From: Nemopilema nomurai
Lineage: Eukaryota > Cnidaria > Scyphozoa > Rhizostomeae > Rhizostomatidae
Length of the DNA: 64,000 nucleotides
Assembly (NCBI GenBank): GCA_003864495.1
Contig: ML133443.1
Span: forward strand, 1,115,486 to 1,179,485
Direction of reading: 5' to 3'
Shown: piece after piece, positions 12,601 through 25,100 of the stretch
How positions within the stretch are numbered: the first letter of the stretch is position 1
How the letters are laid out: every line of letters starts with the position of its first letter
Translations under genes and position numbers: made by a program
Notes under the pieces: generated by a model
The model's input: only the letters and a program-made list of their open reading frames with translations
What the model was told of the DNA's origin: nothing
Databases searched by the model: none

Positions 12601-15600
12601 GTCGCGGTGCGTGAAAACATATGACTACAACTGCGCGAGATTATGACTGGAAATTACCTGTTGCATAGCGTTTCTATAAAAAGCATAGAAACTGCATATT
12701 TTTCATAGGCCATAAGCACATCGCTATTGAAACACTCGTTGATAACACTGTTAAAAGATTTATAGGCTCTGACAGGGTTTTCAAGAATTCAAAAGAATAG
12801 AAATATTGAAAACGTCTGTTCGATGAAGATGCTTTCAGTGAGAAAATTAACGGTTAACCAGGGACAAATAGAATGCAGCGATTATGGTGTAAGAGGGATG
12901 TGCTAGTTATCTCGAGTTTTGATAACAGGCTTTGTAAAGCAATTTGGATGTTTAACAGGCCAGTGACCAAGGATGCTCTCTTTCTTGCCAATGGAAATGG
13001 CGTGGAAATAAGAACATCTGTAGTGTCTTGAAGACGAGTGGGATGTTGTTATTCGTGCTGTGTTCAAAAGCTTTGACATTTTTCTTTCTTCAAGAGGCGT
13101 CTTTACTGTATTCATATGCAAAAAGCATTGCGAAGTTTTTTAGCATTTTGTAGATTGAACTTAGAACAGAAAATTCTCTCTCTCACAGAGCAAACTTGTG
13201 TTCCTCTTCTTCCTACATATACCATTCCACCTTAAAGGTAATTCCTACGTCTTTAGTTCAAATATATTTCAGAGCAAATTGGAAATCCTTTAGATGGAAC
13301 TTGATGGTAGTGAAACAACTTCGCTTCAACGGAAATCAGGGCATTTGATTAAAATGCTTGCAAAAAATACGAAAAGATAGGCGCTTATAGAACATTTGAT
13401 AGAAGAAATAGAATGATAAGGTGAAATTGAACGTCCAATTTACATCAAACTATCTAGAATAGATGTGTTTTGAAATCAACTGAGACGTTTTCAAGTCCCA
13501 AAAATCTCTCTCAATGCACAGGTAGGCAGTATAAAATTGATATCACTTGTGAAATTTCATCTGTCAAATGAAATGCCAAATAACACAAAGCTGTGAGCGA
13601 AGAATGAAAGCTCTGAGCAGACTTGAACATATTATATCGTTGCGATTAGGATTAAATTATTTCGTGATTCATTATTCGCCCTTATAAAGACCGCTTCTGA
13701 ACTTATCTATTTTTGTTCGATTGACAACAATAAAGAGAACATAAAATAACTTAGCATAGAAAGATGAATAGATTAAAGAAATATAAAAGCGGCAAATTCG
13801 TAAGTGAAATTATAAGTGGAAAGCTAGTATTGAAAAGGAGGAATATGGAAAATTGCTAGAAAAATAAGTCATAAATTAGTGAAAAGGAAAACTTAGATAA
13901 GTATTGGACAATCGAGGAAAATGAAGACAACTTAGATAAATAAAGCAATATGGCTGTTAAATACAAGAAGGCACTTGGTGTTTCCAAAAGAAATGACGTC
14001 ATATAATTTAAAGGTTTAAGAGCTTAGACAATAACTAAAGAAATGCGAAAACAGTAATGGCATGATGCAGTTGACATGAAGCAACTTATAATTGCTCTCG
14101 TTCGATTCCTCCCTTTGACCCTCTAAGATATTATTGCATAACTTGCGATATTTCCTGTGTAGCAAAAACTCGCATCTCCACAATTTATTGCCAAAAAGGC
14201 TAACAAGAAAAATTGTTAAAATTTGGTTCCATGAATAATAACAGAAACGAACCACGGCATTCAAAGGCTACAAGACTGATCTGGCATTTGACTGAAAACT
14301 TAAAGCTCAAGTAAAAGTTCCCAAAATTACCGAAAACACAGATAATACCAGGAATACTTAACACTAAAGAATCAAAAACTTGAACAAGAACGTATTAAAG
14401 GAGCATCTTACCAAACCTTTCGACGAGTACCTTCAGTAGATAAGTGTATACAAACGACAAATCAAACACTCTAAACTCTGCTGTCGACGATAGCATATGC
14501 ACACAGGCACGTCCAAGAATGCAAATCGAAATAAGCCGTTATTGCGATAAAGAAATAAAAGTCCCGTTTGCTGCTTTCTGTGGCAAGAGCTGTTTTGTTC
14601 CAGCTTTGAGATAATTCTTATCTTGATTCCAATGTGTTAATGCACAAACTTTTACCAGGGGGTGCTCTCTTAGCGAAACTCGATATCGTTTATGAACACA
14701 ATTGTTGTCCAATCGTGAAACCAAGGCTCTATTAGCCAGACCTAATTTGGCACCTCAAAATATGAAAAGAATCTATAACGTGTTATTTTTGTGTCAAAAT
14801 GTATGTTAATTAAACCCTCTTTGGCTTCAAAGGAAGCGATGCGTCAAGGGCAACTAAATGTATTTTCAAACAAAGGAAACGCACCAAAGTTCCTATCAGA
14901 GATCTTTGTTGTTGTGTAAGAATAATCTAGATTATGCCTTACGTTTGAATTTTGGTGGTAAATGTTTGGAAAAAACAAATAACATTCACCGACCAAGACT
15001 TACCAATGTGATTCAAGGCTAAAGAGCACTATAGTCAGCAAGTAAAATTTCACAAAAGATTCCCGCTCTTATTCTAGGAAAAATACTCGTTGGTTGCAAC
15101 CTAAACAATAAGGTAATGAATAGAATTGCTTCAGATTGGATGTTGCTATATGATTGGTCAGTTTGTAGAGGTAGCGAGTCTGGTAAAACCAATCAGTCTC
15201 GTGGACCAGTGCGAGAATATGGCGGCTTTTGAATACGAGGGGATTGTCTAGAGGTTTTCTTAGTCAAAACTTCTATTTTTTATCACCTCCATCTTACGGT
15301 TAGTGAGATCATATTCAAAAACCATTTTGGCCTAGGCATACGAAGAGCTTTGAGTTTCCAGCACTCGTAGCACAAGACTTCGAACTGCAGCAATGCCGAC
15401 GTTCTTTTCAACAGGCAATGACCATAAAACGTAGGCTGCCATAATTATTGCGCCTATAGATTTAATTTATACAAATTTTAAATATATGAATAACCTGGAC
15501 TCACCAGAACCCTTTTTCGCAATTCCATTTTGCGTGCTAGTTTAAACCGCTTATATCTTCATACATCAAGTTCGCAAATGAACAAAGTCAATTTCTGTCG

Positions 15601-18600
15601 GTTGTCCGCTGTAGATCAAGGCAAGCGTTTGCAATCTATGTCCTCACAGTTGTTCATGCTACTGTCTTCGTTTGTTTTCAAAGTTTTGCATAGTTTCAAA
15701 AGCGTGATTGAAAACAACTTCATACGTCTGCACCTGGGACCTTTCTTAGCGAGTTTTTACAAGATTATCTCTGCTTTTCGTACAACTATAAACGTTTTAT
15801 CGTTGCAACCTGTTCTTTGTTGCTTTTCCCATTTGCAAAATGTTGAGCTTTGCAAGGCACAATAACATATGAAATTGTTAAACCACCGGGTCAGCCCAAT
15901 CATTTAGATTGGGTGTCAGGGATGGCTGTCTGACGCACAAACAATGCGGTAAATAACGAGCGAGGAGAAAATGTTTAGATTCTATATGTTTGCATTGCAA
16001 GACGGGCTCAGAGAATACTTGCCACAAAGCGGCCATTTACTCTACGCGGAATAAGACTTCTTTCGAAACTCTCATAATGCCACGTGAAGACCTATTTTAC
16101 AAGCGTTTATCAATTTCAAAGGTTATTTAAGAAATTGTCCCAAAGTGGCATCAACTGATTAAAGTAAAACCTACAAAGGGAAGCGTGCTGTTGTTGTCCC
16201 TTTACAACCAGATAAAGATCCCTGGTGCTGATGGGATGACCAATTTCATTTGCTAGCACCATAATCTGGGGTGGATGGGGTCAGAAGGAAGTTTTTGGAA
16301 AGAGCAAGTTCGTAAGCCGGGGAAAAGAACAGTTTTAGGGACCATGGTTAGAAAGTGAACACATTAACAACCAGCAACATCGCATTGTTGCCAAGTGGAA
16401 TTTTTATGCCCAAACTGAACTTACCGTCAACTCCCTCGTGAGGAAGCCCATGACATCGAAAGAGTCTTGCGAATCTGGGCTGTCGCCCTGCTGAAGCCGC
16501 GAATGGTCTTTGCTCGGCAAAAGTTGAGCATGCTCTTCTTGTGATTTCGCATACCTTCTTCGCTTCATCAATGCCTTCGATTTTTGCAACATTATCCTCT
16601 TTTGTTTAGCAACCAATGTGTTTTCGGACGCCTGCACTGCCCGCAGCTCCCGCGGGCAAGTTTGTGCCACTCTGTACGGTGGTCGACTGTCTCGAGGGTC
16701 GGCATCCCGCGCTTCCTGCAGTGCCGGGAGCCTGAAGGCTGCTCCCCTATACAAAGTTAGGCTCGTCGTTTCTGTCTGCATGGCCTAAAGTGCACGGCAA
16801 AGAAAAGAAGTGGAATGAATTTTTTACGACATTTAACGGCGTGGCATCGCAATAGAAACGTTAGAGGTAGAGGTGAACGTATTTTAGTCCTTTTTAATGC
16901 GAAATATGAAATATTAATCAGTTCTCCAGAACGGCGACTTCGTTATAGAAACATCAACAACGGGAAAATTCAGGGAAACTTCAGTTGCAATGGAATTTCG
17001 TACCCAATTGGTTTGAGGCTTCAATTTCAAATGGGCTGAGAAGAGTAACATTTTGGGATTTTGTGCTTTGAGTTGATGTCAATAGAAAACATCCCTTAGT
17101 TGTGTTGGTCAAGGAAATGCAGATAAGGCTGCGCAGCTGTCGATTCCAGTTGAGATAACGCAGCTCGAAGAAAAATTAAGCGAATCTTTCAAGCGAAAGC
17201 GCCATTTCTAGCTTGCAGCATCTTGGGTTACTGATTACGAAAATGAGAACAGGGGGGTAGAGTGTGCAAGTTAAAAGAAAGGTTGCGTCTAATGCAAACT
17301 TCCTGATAACCTGAATCTGATTTTGGTTTGCGAAGCCGCTAATTTGAACATCTTCGCGTTCTTGCAGAGCTGAAATAGAAACGCGAACTGCAGTGTCCGT
17401 TGTTTATCAAATACAGATAGAAGTCGTTAGGCTTGAAGCCGATGTAGAACATGAAAATGAGGCTCGGTGCTGCATGAGTTAAACTTGACGAAAAGACCTT
17501 TTATCCTCCCCCCTTACCCCCGTATAATGATTAAGATTCCCTTTACTATTAACTGTCGTGGAGGGTATGAACTTCTTAATATTTAAACGAACTTTTTGGT
17601 TGTAGAATAGAGGCAAAGTGCATAAAATGATGGCTAATTGTCTATGATGTAAATGAAATTGACTGCATTTTGTTTAGTCCTATACATTATAGTCATTTGT
17701 TGAAAATCTTCTAAGGATTCACAGTAAAGGAATGCATCGAAAGGTAACATCACAGGTTTTCAAAGGGGCCCTATTCTTTGCTAGAGTCACTCACAGACAT
17801 AAAAGGCGTGTATAACTTCGAGACGAGGTTCACATCAATGCGAGGGCACCGGGAACATTTCCATTTACAAATAGGCCATTCAAGTACCGAATAAAAGCTT
17901 ATCACGTAGCTACGAGAAATGGTGGCAGTGGTAAAGTAGTCAGAGCAAAAAAACTTAGAAAAGGATCACTAAGCCACAAAATATAAAATTTAAAAATCTA
18001 AGGGCAGTCCATGCACAATATCCTTAGAATTCATTAGAATTCAGGTTGTACAAAAGACATGAACTGTTCGATTGGACTCTTCTGCATTACAAAATCGAGG
18101 GCACTGGGCCCCAGTGTTCTGTGTGATTTAGCAAAGAAATTGGTGTCGCTTGCTTAATTAACAATAAGAAAAGTCTTGCGATTGTCAGAATTGAGAGAAT
18201 CTCCTTTGCCTTCATGGTGCTCTATTGTACCAGACATCCACTATATAGACACGACACATAAGTGCAAGATTAGAGCAAGCAAGCATTGACATCAAGCATG
18301 GCATATGTCAGTCCGTGAACACTAAAACGAGGCTGCGATTCGTCTGTTGGGTAAATCACGAAGAGCATTTCGTTTTGGCCTTTTCCCCTTGCTTTCTGCA
18401 CCTCCAGCCCTCTACATCCATGAACAGTGAGAATTGAAGACCTCTAAATTAAAGACCAAGCAGATGTCAAGTGTAAAACACGTGCAAAGAACCTTTTCCA
18501 CCTTGCATTCTCGTAATCGACCGGGTCACATAGCCCAAGTTCCTTTCATGAACCAGACCTTCAGTGTCGCTTTCAAAATCTCGAACGACATCTTTCTCAA

Positions 18601-20201
18601 TCATATATTAACGTCATAGGATTGACGGCATCAGGTTGTCATACGTTCCACACCCAGAGATTAACAACCCTCGCTTGACAAGAAAGAAGATGGTCAAATA
18701 AAGGAATGAATAGCTGAGTATCAACATATCGATTCCCTTCCTGAAGGATCAGAAATGGGCATTGCCGGAAATGGGAGGAGCACATTACACATCAATGTTT
18801 TCTCTTCATACGCATGTGTAACAGTAGTTGCAAATATTGATGGTGACAAGACTCAGTTATAGAAAATCATTGGAAAAGCAGGTCTTGACAACGTAGTTAC
18901 CGCTACGCAGTGTGTTGAGTTTTTGGGGTCACGTTAAGTTCCTGTTTTCCATAACATTCCTTTTCGTATATAATCCTAAGCAAGTAGACCAGCTCAGAGA
19001 ACCTAACCTAAATTTCAATGGCTGACAATGTTATAAGGAATCTAACAAGGACATATAACTACCTCGGACTTTTAACAAATAAGAGCAAATCTAGAACCAG
19101 GCGAGGCTGAAAATTGCAAAAACTGTCATTTTCTTAAATTGTCTTTTGCCAAACGATTGCTTTTCGCATCTAAAATACGAAGGACCCTAAAACTTTGTCG
19201 CTTTAAAACCTTTCCAGTTTTCAGTCCATTTGACATCATATAAAAAGAAGTTTCAATAACTCGCCTATGGCTGTCATGTATTGGAGTTATAGCTAAAAAC
19301 TTTCCATTGATATTCCCATTAGATAACTTCGGAACTGCGTAAGAGAAATCCCGCTCTTTGGAAAATAAAGATGAATTCTACACCTATCACTCCAAGGGTC
19401 CCTTGGCCTTCGTCCCAAAAATTGACCTTTAAAAAAGGCGTTGGGAAAGTGGTCGAGCACATAAATACGACGAAAAGTAGGTCATTAACATTTGGGTTTC
19501 TTTTGAAATATTCGATAGATGACATCAAACTCAAGCCACAACTTGAAAACCTCAATCCTCAAACAGTACAAATTTTGCAAGCTTCCTTTCGATGAAAACA
19601 CTAGGCCATCAATCGAGAAATCCATCAATATATTACCAGTAAAGAGATCGCAAATATTTAGCCAACCGAAGCATATTTACACTAGACCAATCAGAGGGAA
19701 ATCAGAGATGCTAAAGTCGTGCAATATGTCCATGATTTCTAAGCCATAGCTATCGAAACCAATCCTTAGTTTAACTCTGAAATTTTGATTAAGGGGCACC
19801 GGATGTCTGATGAAAGGCAAGTTCGTCCCTCATCAACTTTGAACGGCGTTTCGACCTGCCGTTTCCGACATTGACAGAATCTCTATTGCTACGCAAAACT
19901 TTGCCTTATACAATCAGAAGCCTTAAAGCAAGCATCCTCAGAAATCTCCGTATCTTGAATAAGTATGAATAATCCGATTATCACAGATGAATGCGGATGC
20001 ATGGAAAGTTCTTCGCGATCCTCCGCAAAAGAGCATCAAGCCAATCGGCCTATGCTGAATTAGCAAAGCTTGGGAAAGCCCACAAAACTCATAGGAACAG
20101 AAAAACATGGAAACTAACAAAGAAGTCATTATTACCTTGAAATGCTTCGCAAAACTATCGCCTTCGTCCGCACGAGAACACTTCTTTTTGGCAGGAAACA
20201 T
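3700..20201 (-). CDS. Unrecognised probable nuclear protein, 15 predicted exons, about 815 aa
   Basis: I do not recognise the family. Exons on the minus strand: 20201-20136, 16784-16425, 14475-14417, 12691-12658, 12429-12395, 11641-11557, 11143-10983, 10392-10090, 9593-9547, 9165-9095, 8368-7909, 7556-7458, 6905-6679, 4758-4660, 4041-3700. They sum to 2448 bases (815 codons plus stop) with every phase matching. The start ATG at 20201 has a stop upstream in frame. Residues 143-213 look like a long helical bundle (FVYTYLLKVLVES, LRKDALRGLRKVI). Residues 255-291 hold C255-x2-C258, H273, C284, H288 and C291, a possible zinc site. Residues 408-815 look disordered, rich in Ser, Lys and Asp, with basic clusters (RRKAAKSKNSNRK, KSRRKFSKKR-like) and a C-terminal KCLKRRK, which suggests the nucleus. 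The junctions at 14475 (weak acceptor; alternative start ATG 14496) and 4758 are the softest. A 45-base in-phase exon at 15549-15505 could be added (RFKLARKMELRKRVL). The TAA stop at 3702-3700 runs in frame into the minisatellite. Confidence 0.6.
4564..4611. repeat. Imperfect (TATC)n microsatellite
   Basis: Interrupted ttatctat repeats just past the donor of the exon 4758-4660 of the large minus-strand gene, inside its last intron. Confidence 0.8.
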
Positions 20202-21449
20202 GTCGTAAATCCGCTTCGCATTCCATCGTCTTTGCAGTTATGGCGAATACTAGAAGGCACTCGATATTGTTTCCCAGATATCCGCTTATCTCGTAGCTGG
20301 CTCCCACGAGCTATTTATTCATTATCGTCAAATTACTACTGTTCTTATCCTTTCCAAATCTGGTATAAATATTTTCACTTGAACGACCACGAGGGTAGTG
20401 TTCGAAGCCACAACAACAAAGGGTATCTAACCACGGTTGGTTCACATGACAACCAAACGCGGTGTCACTGCTCTATTTACGATATCTAATCTTCGAATTG
20501 TCCTCATTCTTTCAAATGCTCTGTCATTTGATTTCAGTATTCTCCAGTTATTCTCGACACGCTCTGCTGGAAATCTATGACAATCTGATTTCATTGAATT
20601 CCAATTTATCCATTGCTATTTCAGAGCCCCTGAATTGGCCAACATTCCTACTTTCCACAACAACTTCCGAGCAAATGTGTTTGTGGCATACCTTCCAAAA
20701 TGACAGATTTCCTGTACGGACTAGAAGTTGAACAGGTTAAAATGATCAAATGAAGAAAAATCCATTTATCGCTCAGCTTAATCCAGTATGCTTACGGGTA
20801 GTTACGAGTGTAAATATTAACGTTTGCTTATCCTTGACACGACTATGTTTAAATGAAGCGCTTTGTGAGTCATTGCTCCGACATTTGTCGACAGTGATCC
20901 CCTCTATTGTAAAAATAAAGGCCGGGCATTAAGGCTTCACCTTAGGGGGAAGGGGGGCAGTCAGGCAGGCATGTGGTGTAGTGCTATAAAAATAACAAGG
21001 GGGTTCTGGCACAAAATATTGCAAAAACAATAGAAAAAGTAGAAATTTGCCTATTTTGACATTAAGAAGGCTTAGCCCCCCTAGAACCCTTGAGAAGGCC
21101 TTAAACCTTTCCTTCGCTCTACAGTTTTAGGGGTCGTTATTGGAATGGGATGGAGTAGGCAAAAGCAAAGGCACTTCTTAGAATGCTCTTTGCACTTTAG
21201 ATTTTTTGCCTTGAACTCTTCTCGATACCAATTTTTCGTCATTTATTTGCATCATCTACATTAGAATTCAGAGATGCTTGACATGAAAAATCTTTGGAAA
21301 AAATCATGGGAAATACTTTACAGCAGGTTTGAAGGGAAATTCAGCAAACTAGGGGATGATTCAAGGGGATTCAGCTTTTTTTCTGATGAAGAGGGTTGGC
21401 GCAAATATTGACAGCAAATATTGACACAAACGGGTTCCAAAAAAGTCGC

Positions 21450-21575
21450 ATTATGACGCACGTCTTATTCTGATTCAAGGCCCTATTCTGAAACAAATGT
21501 CATATTCCAATGAAAACACTTTATTCTGATGCAGATACCCAAACGCCCTATTCTGGTGTCAACGCTCTATTCTGA
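21450..21575. repeat. Degenerate repeat built on a (c)ctattctg core
   Basis: The motif tattctg recurs five times, plus one tattcca variant, at irregular spacing of roughly 18-30 bases. The intervening sequence is partly similar (ccctattctg, ctttattctgatg, gctctattctga). It looks like a decayed tandem array. Confidence 0.5.
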
Positions 21576-22055
21576 CTGCCTTAATATAACTAATGACAAT
21601 ATCTGTGGGGGAGGCTATGTGGTTAAATTATTCCAACTTTCACAGTTTACGAGACATCACAGTTGCCTTTGTATTCTTACTTTTCGTGTATTTTCCAGCC
21701 TACAGCCTATATCAAGGCAAAGGCCTTGTTGAATCAATTGTGTGTGCAGAAGAAGTTAGAATAATTTGAAGTTCATTACTATAACCCAATAAAGTCAGAA
21801 ACACTTAATGTTTGACATATAACAAAATCTGATGCAAGGATATAGCATAAGCAACTCAGCATATTGTTCCAGATTCAGAATGTTGTGGAGCAAAGAAAGC
21901 TGAATTCAAAAACGCGGTTTACCAACCTTGCTTTTTGCAATATAACAAAACACGGAACAGAACATTTATCAATACCTACGCTACAGAAGATGAATATTAT
22001 CAAAGTCACAAAGTTACAAATATGATTATTTATACTAGCTAATGTCATTTCAATA

Positions 22056-22061
22056 TTTATT
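22056..22061 (-). promoter_or_regulatory. Candidate MSH6 polyadenylation signal AATAAA
   Basis: The plus strand reads tttatt about 86 bases past the MSH6 stop codon, giving AATAAA on the transcript strand. Its placement suits a short 3' UTR; it was not tested. Confidence 0.45.
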
Positions 22062-22146
22062 TATAATTTTATACATAACCAAAGGCTGTGACGAATGGAG
22101 TTTCCGGAATTCCTTCTATCCTCATTCTCCAACGGGATGTCTGCAT

Positions 22147-25100
22147 TCATGCATTTTCGATGTGTTTCTTTATTTCCGCCACGACTTTTTCGTCGACTTT
22201 GTCACTCTGAGTGACAATCGACCTACAAAGTAAATATAATCAAAATAAATTCACACTCGGTCAAAAATCATCGAACCAACAAAAAGTACCACTCCAGCTC
22301 CAAATGATGAAATCTTTTCTCATCCAGCTTTCTCATCAAGTTATCTCCCGTATGCAAAATGTAATTAAATTAAGCAAAATGTCAATTAAATTAAGTTATC
22401 TCCGTGTATGTAATTAAAAATGCTGCCTAAAACCTGGAGGGGTATGTAACTTGAAAACAAAAGTCATACAAATAAAAACGTAACATTTAGCAATCTAGCG
22501 AGATGTATATTCTTGCGCATTCAAGAGACATTAGATATAATAGCTTCAGATGTTTCGCTACACTGTACTTACAATCGGCCTACATACTTTTACATTTTTA
22601 ACTGGATGACGACATAAGACTTCAGGTAAGACTAAGATCTCTAAAGACTTCGGTTCCAGACTTGAGAAATGCTCTTGGCAGGCCTAAAGCCTCTATCCTC
22701 GTTTGATAAACATGGCCAACATAGCTAGTAAAACGTAAATAGTAATGCTGGAAGGGTTAACCGTTCGCCAGCAAAACATTACTTCTTTCAAACAAACATC
22801 GAAAACAATATTGAAATCATTTAAAGATTACTACTGAAATCTTCTTAGAAATAGCAAAAAATGAAAATACCTGAAAAGACGAGACTTCATAGTCACATTC
22901 TCCAACATTCGCGCTTTCAAATAAGCACATTTTATGATCTGAGGAAAAAGAGAGAGTTAGGAGCTTCATTGAAGTGATCGGAATGTTTCCAGGGATAAAC
23001 AAAATCTGGGGGAAGCACGGGGCTGAAGGGAATTCGCCCGAGGGCAAAAGCTGATGATCGTATAACCTAGTGACGAATTTGCTCACCATAAACAAATGTT
23101 ACATTTCCTTAAATGTTATAGGAATAGTCCTAATAGGGGAGTATTCGAAAAGGAATGGTTGGCTTATCAGTATACGTGGAGTTGAAGCAGGAGCTCTGGG
23201 AAGCAAGATGACTTGGGTCTTTCAAGTGTCTCAGCCGTGCCCGGTAATGTCATCATGACCATCAAAACAAGAATAAGACACTAAGCCTTTTAGCATGACG
23301 TTTTTTATCAGCAGCTCGACCCATTTCCCAAGCTGTTATTGCAGACTGTCAAGCCTCGAAGGCGTCTTAGCTCACCTCAATCGGTAATCCAGCCAGCCTG
23401 GCCGCGTTGAAACCGTAGCTCTTCGGGCATGGTCCGCTGGCCAACTTGTACAGAAATGTAATCGTCTCGTTGCTCGGATCGTCAGCATCTCCTTCGTCGT
23501 CATTCTCGACCATGCACGCCTAGATAAGGAAGAGCGGGGCGTGAAAGTTACCTGCACAGAAGAGGCAGAGTTCGTCTGGCTAAGGCCTCTTGATGTGGCT
23601 TAGATGTCGATGTTAGGTTCAAGAAGGTTCGCTAGAAGTGTTGTTATCTGTTTGAAGTAGCCCTCGGTTATTATAAGGAAGGCGCACCGTTATCACTTTC
23701 GTATAACTGATAGATGTTGTCATGACAGATAACAAGCAGACGCAACACGTTAAGCAGGAGTCCAACATAGGGGGCGTCTAGGAACTATCTTGGGCGTCTA
23801 TGTACGTTCTAGGCGCTTATAAACTGTCTTAGACGTACATCCCTAGGAAATCTTGAGACTTGAAAGGGTGCTTTTGAAACACGCAGTACCCCTAATGTGA
23901 TCAAGATTCTATAGATAGCAGCTTTGGTATTGACTGCTGCAATTCTGAGACACATCACGAGCTTCTAACTCAACGGTGGTCACGAGCATTCGGTGGTCAG
24001 GGCTTGCTGAAACTCAACCCCATAAAAGCTAAATGCAATTCCAATAAAAAACTGCACATACAGAAATACAAATACTTATTTTATCGATATTCGTGTTCAA
24101 ATCTGTGAAACTACCATGAACTACAACATAAGCTTGCTGCCTCGTTAAGACCGATGTACCTCCTTTGATGTGGTGGCAGGAGACAAGCACCGTATTAACA
24201 AACTGGCACAGAAAAAACACACAGATCTCCCTGAATTCACCTGGCTCAAAAATCGAACTCAGAGGCGCAATTAATCTAGACCGGATTAAATTCCTAAAAC
24301 CTGGATATAAAGATGATTAGCTGCATTAATTGAAACAAAAGTTCTAAATTTACCATATGGCCTAAAGTGATATGTGCGTCCTGGCTGAATTCGTCGACCA
24401 GCGAATGGTAATGTGTGGAAAACAGTGTTCTGCATTTTATAGAGTGCGCCAACTCGCGAACGACAGCCGAGGCGATTGCTGTTCCATCGAAAGTTGCAGT
24501 TCCACGGCCTATAAAACAAGCGAATTGCCCTCAGTGGAAAAGGCGGAACCTGGAAGCCAGGCAAAATTGAGAGCTAATGACGATAAGGAATAAAAATGGA
24601 ACACGTGACTGAAATCATGAGTTATATTGCAAAAGTTGGATTAAGAATATGACCCCTCCTCACTGGGAACAGACCCCCCCGCTTTTCTTGAGTTTGTCTC
24701 TACCGCAGTCAAAGAGGCATGCTGCCAAGGGGTCGCATGTCGGTTAGTCCAAATGAAAGTGACCTAGCTTAGTAAAATCTACTTGGGAAATTGATTGCTT
24801 GACGTCCACGCTCAAACACTCACAAAAACATTTGACATGAATTTGGCCTCAAAGGAACAGCTTACCCAGCTCGTCTAAGAGAACAAGCGAGTTTCTTGTG
24901 CTATGTTGCAGGATCGTAGCAGTTTCACTCAATTCTACAAAGAACGTACTTTCACCTGGGGGCAAAACAGGAAATTAGAATCAGCGAAGATTGACAAGAT
25001 GAAATGACAACACTCCGTCTTATCTTAAAGATCCTAAAACCCACAAATTAGCTTAGCAATGGTTGAGAAATGATTGAGGAATGAGCTCTTTACATTAACA

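Larger units (their letters stand above)
20202..22146. other. Intergenic: 5' flank of the unrecognised gene and 3' flank of MSH6
   Basis: Between the two minus-strand genes I find no exon with coherent splice sites on either strand. Several plus-strand frames near 20142-20930 are antisense to the first exon of the unrecognised gene or plain AT-rich noise. The interval should hold the promoter of that gene, just above 20201, and the MSH6 3' UTR, just below 22147. Confidence 0.5.

Noticed and set aside
12903..13121. 72-codon minus-strand frame with GC-richer composition
   Set aside because: No convincing donor, and its phase does not fit between the flanking exons of the large gene. It may be chance.
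14016..14264. Minus-strand frame with one good acceptor (KYRKLCNNILE)
   Set aside because: Phase does not link to the exons at 14417 and 12691, and the donor is poor.
15530..15865. 111-codon plus-strand frame
   Set aside because: It begins with a non-ATG codon, shows no family motif and lies in an intron of the minus-strand gene.
20142..20931. Three plus-strand frames in tandem
   Set aside because: The first is antisense to a better-supported minus-strand first exon. The others show no motif or splice sites and look like chance frames.
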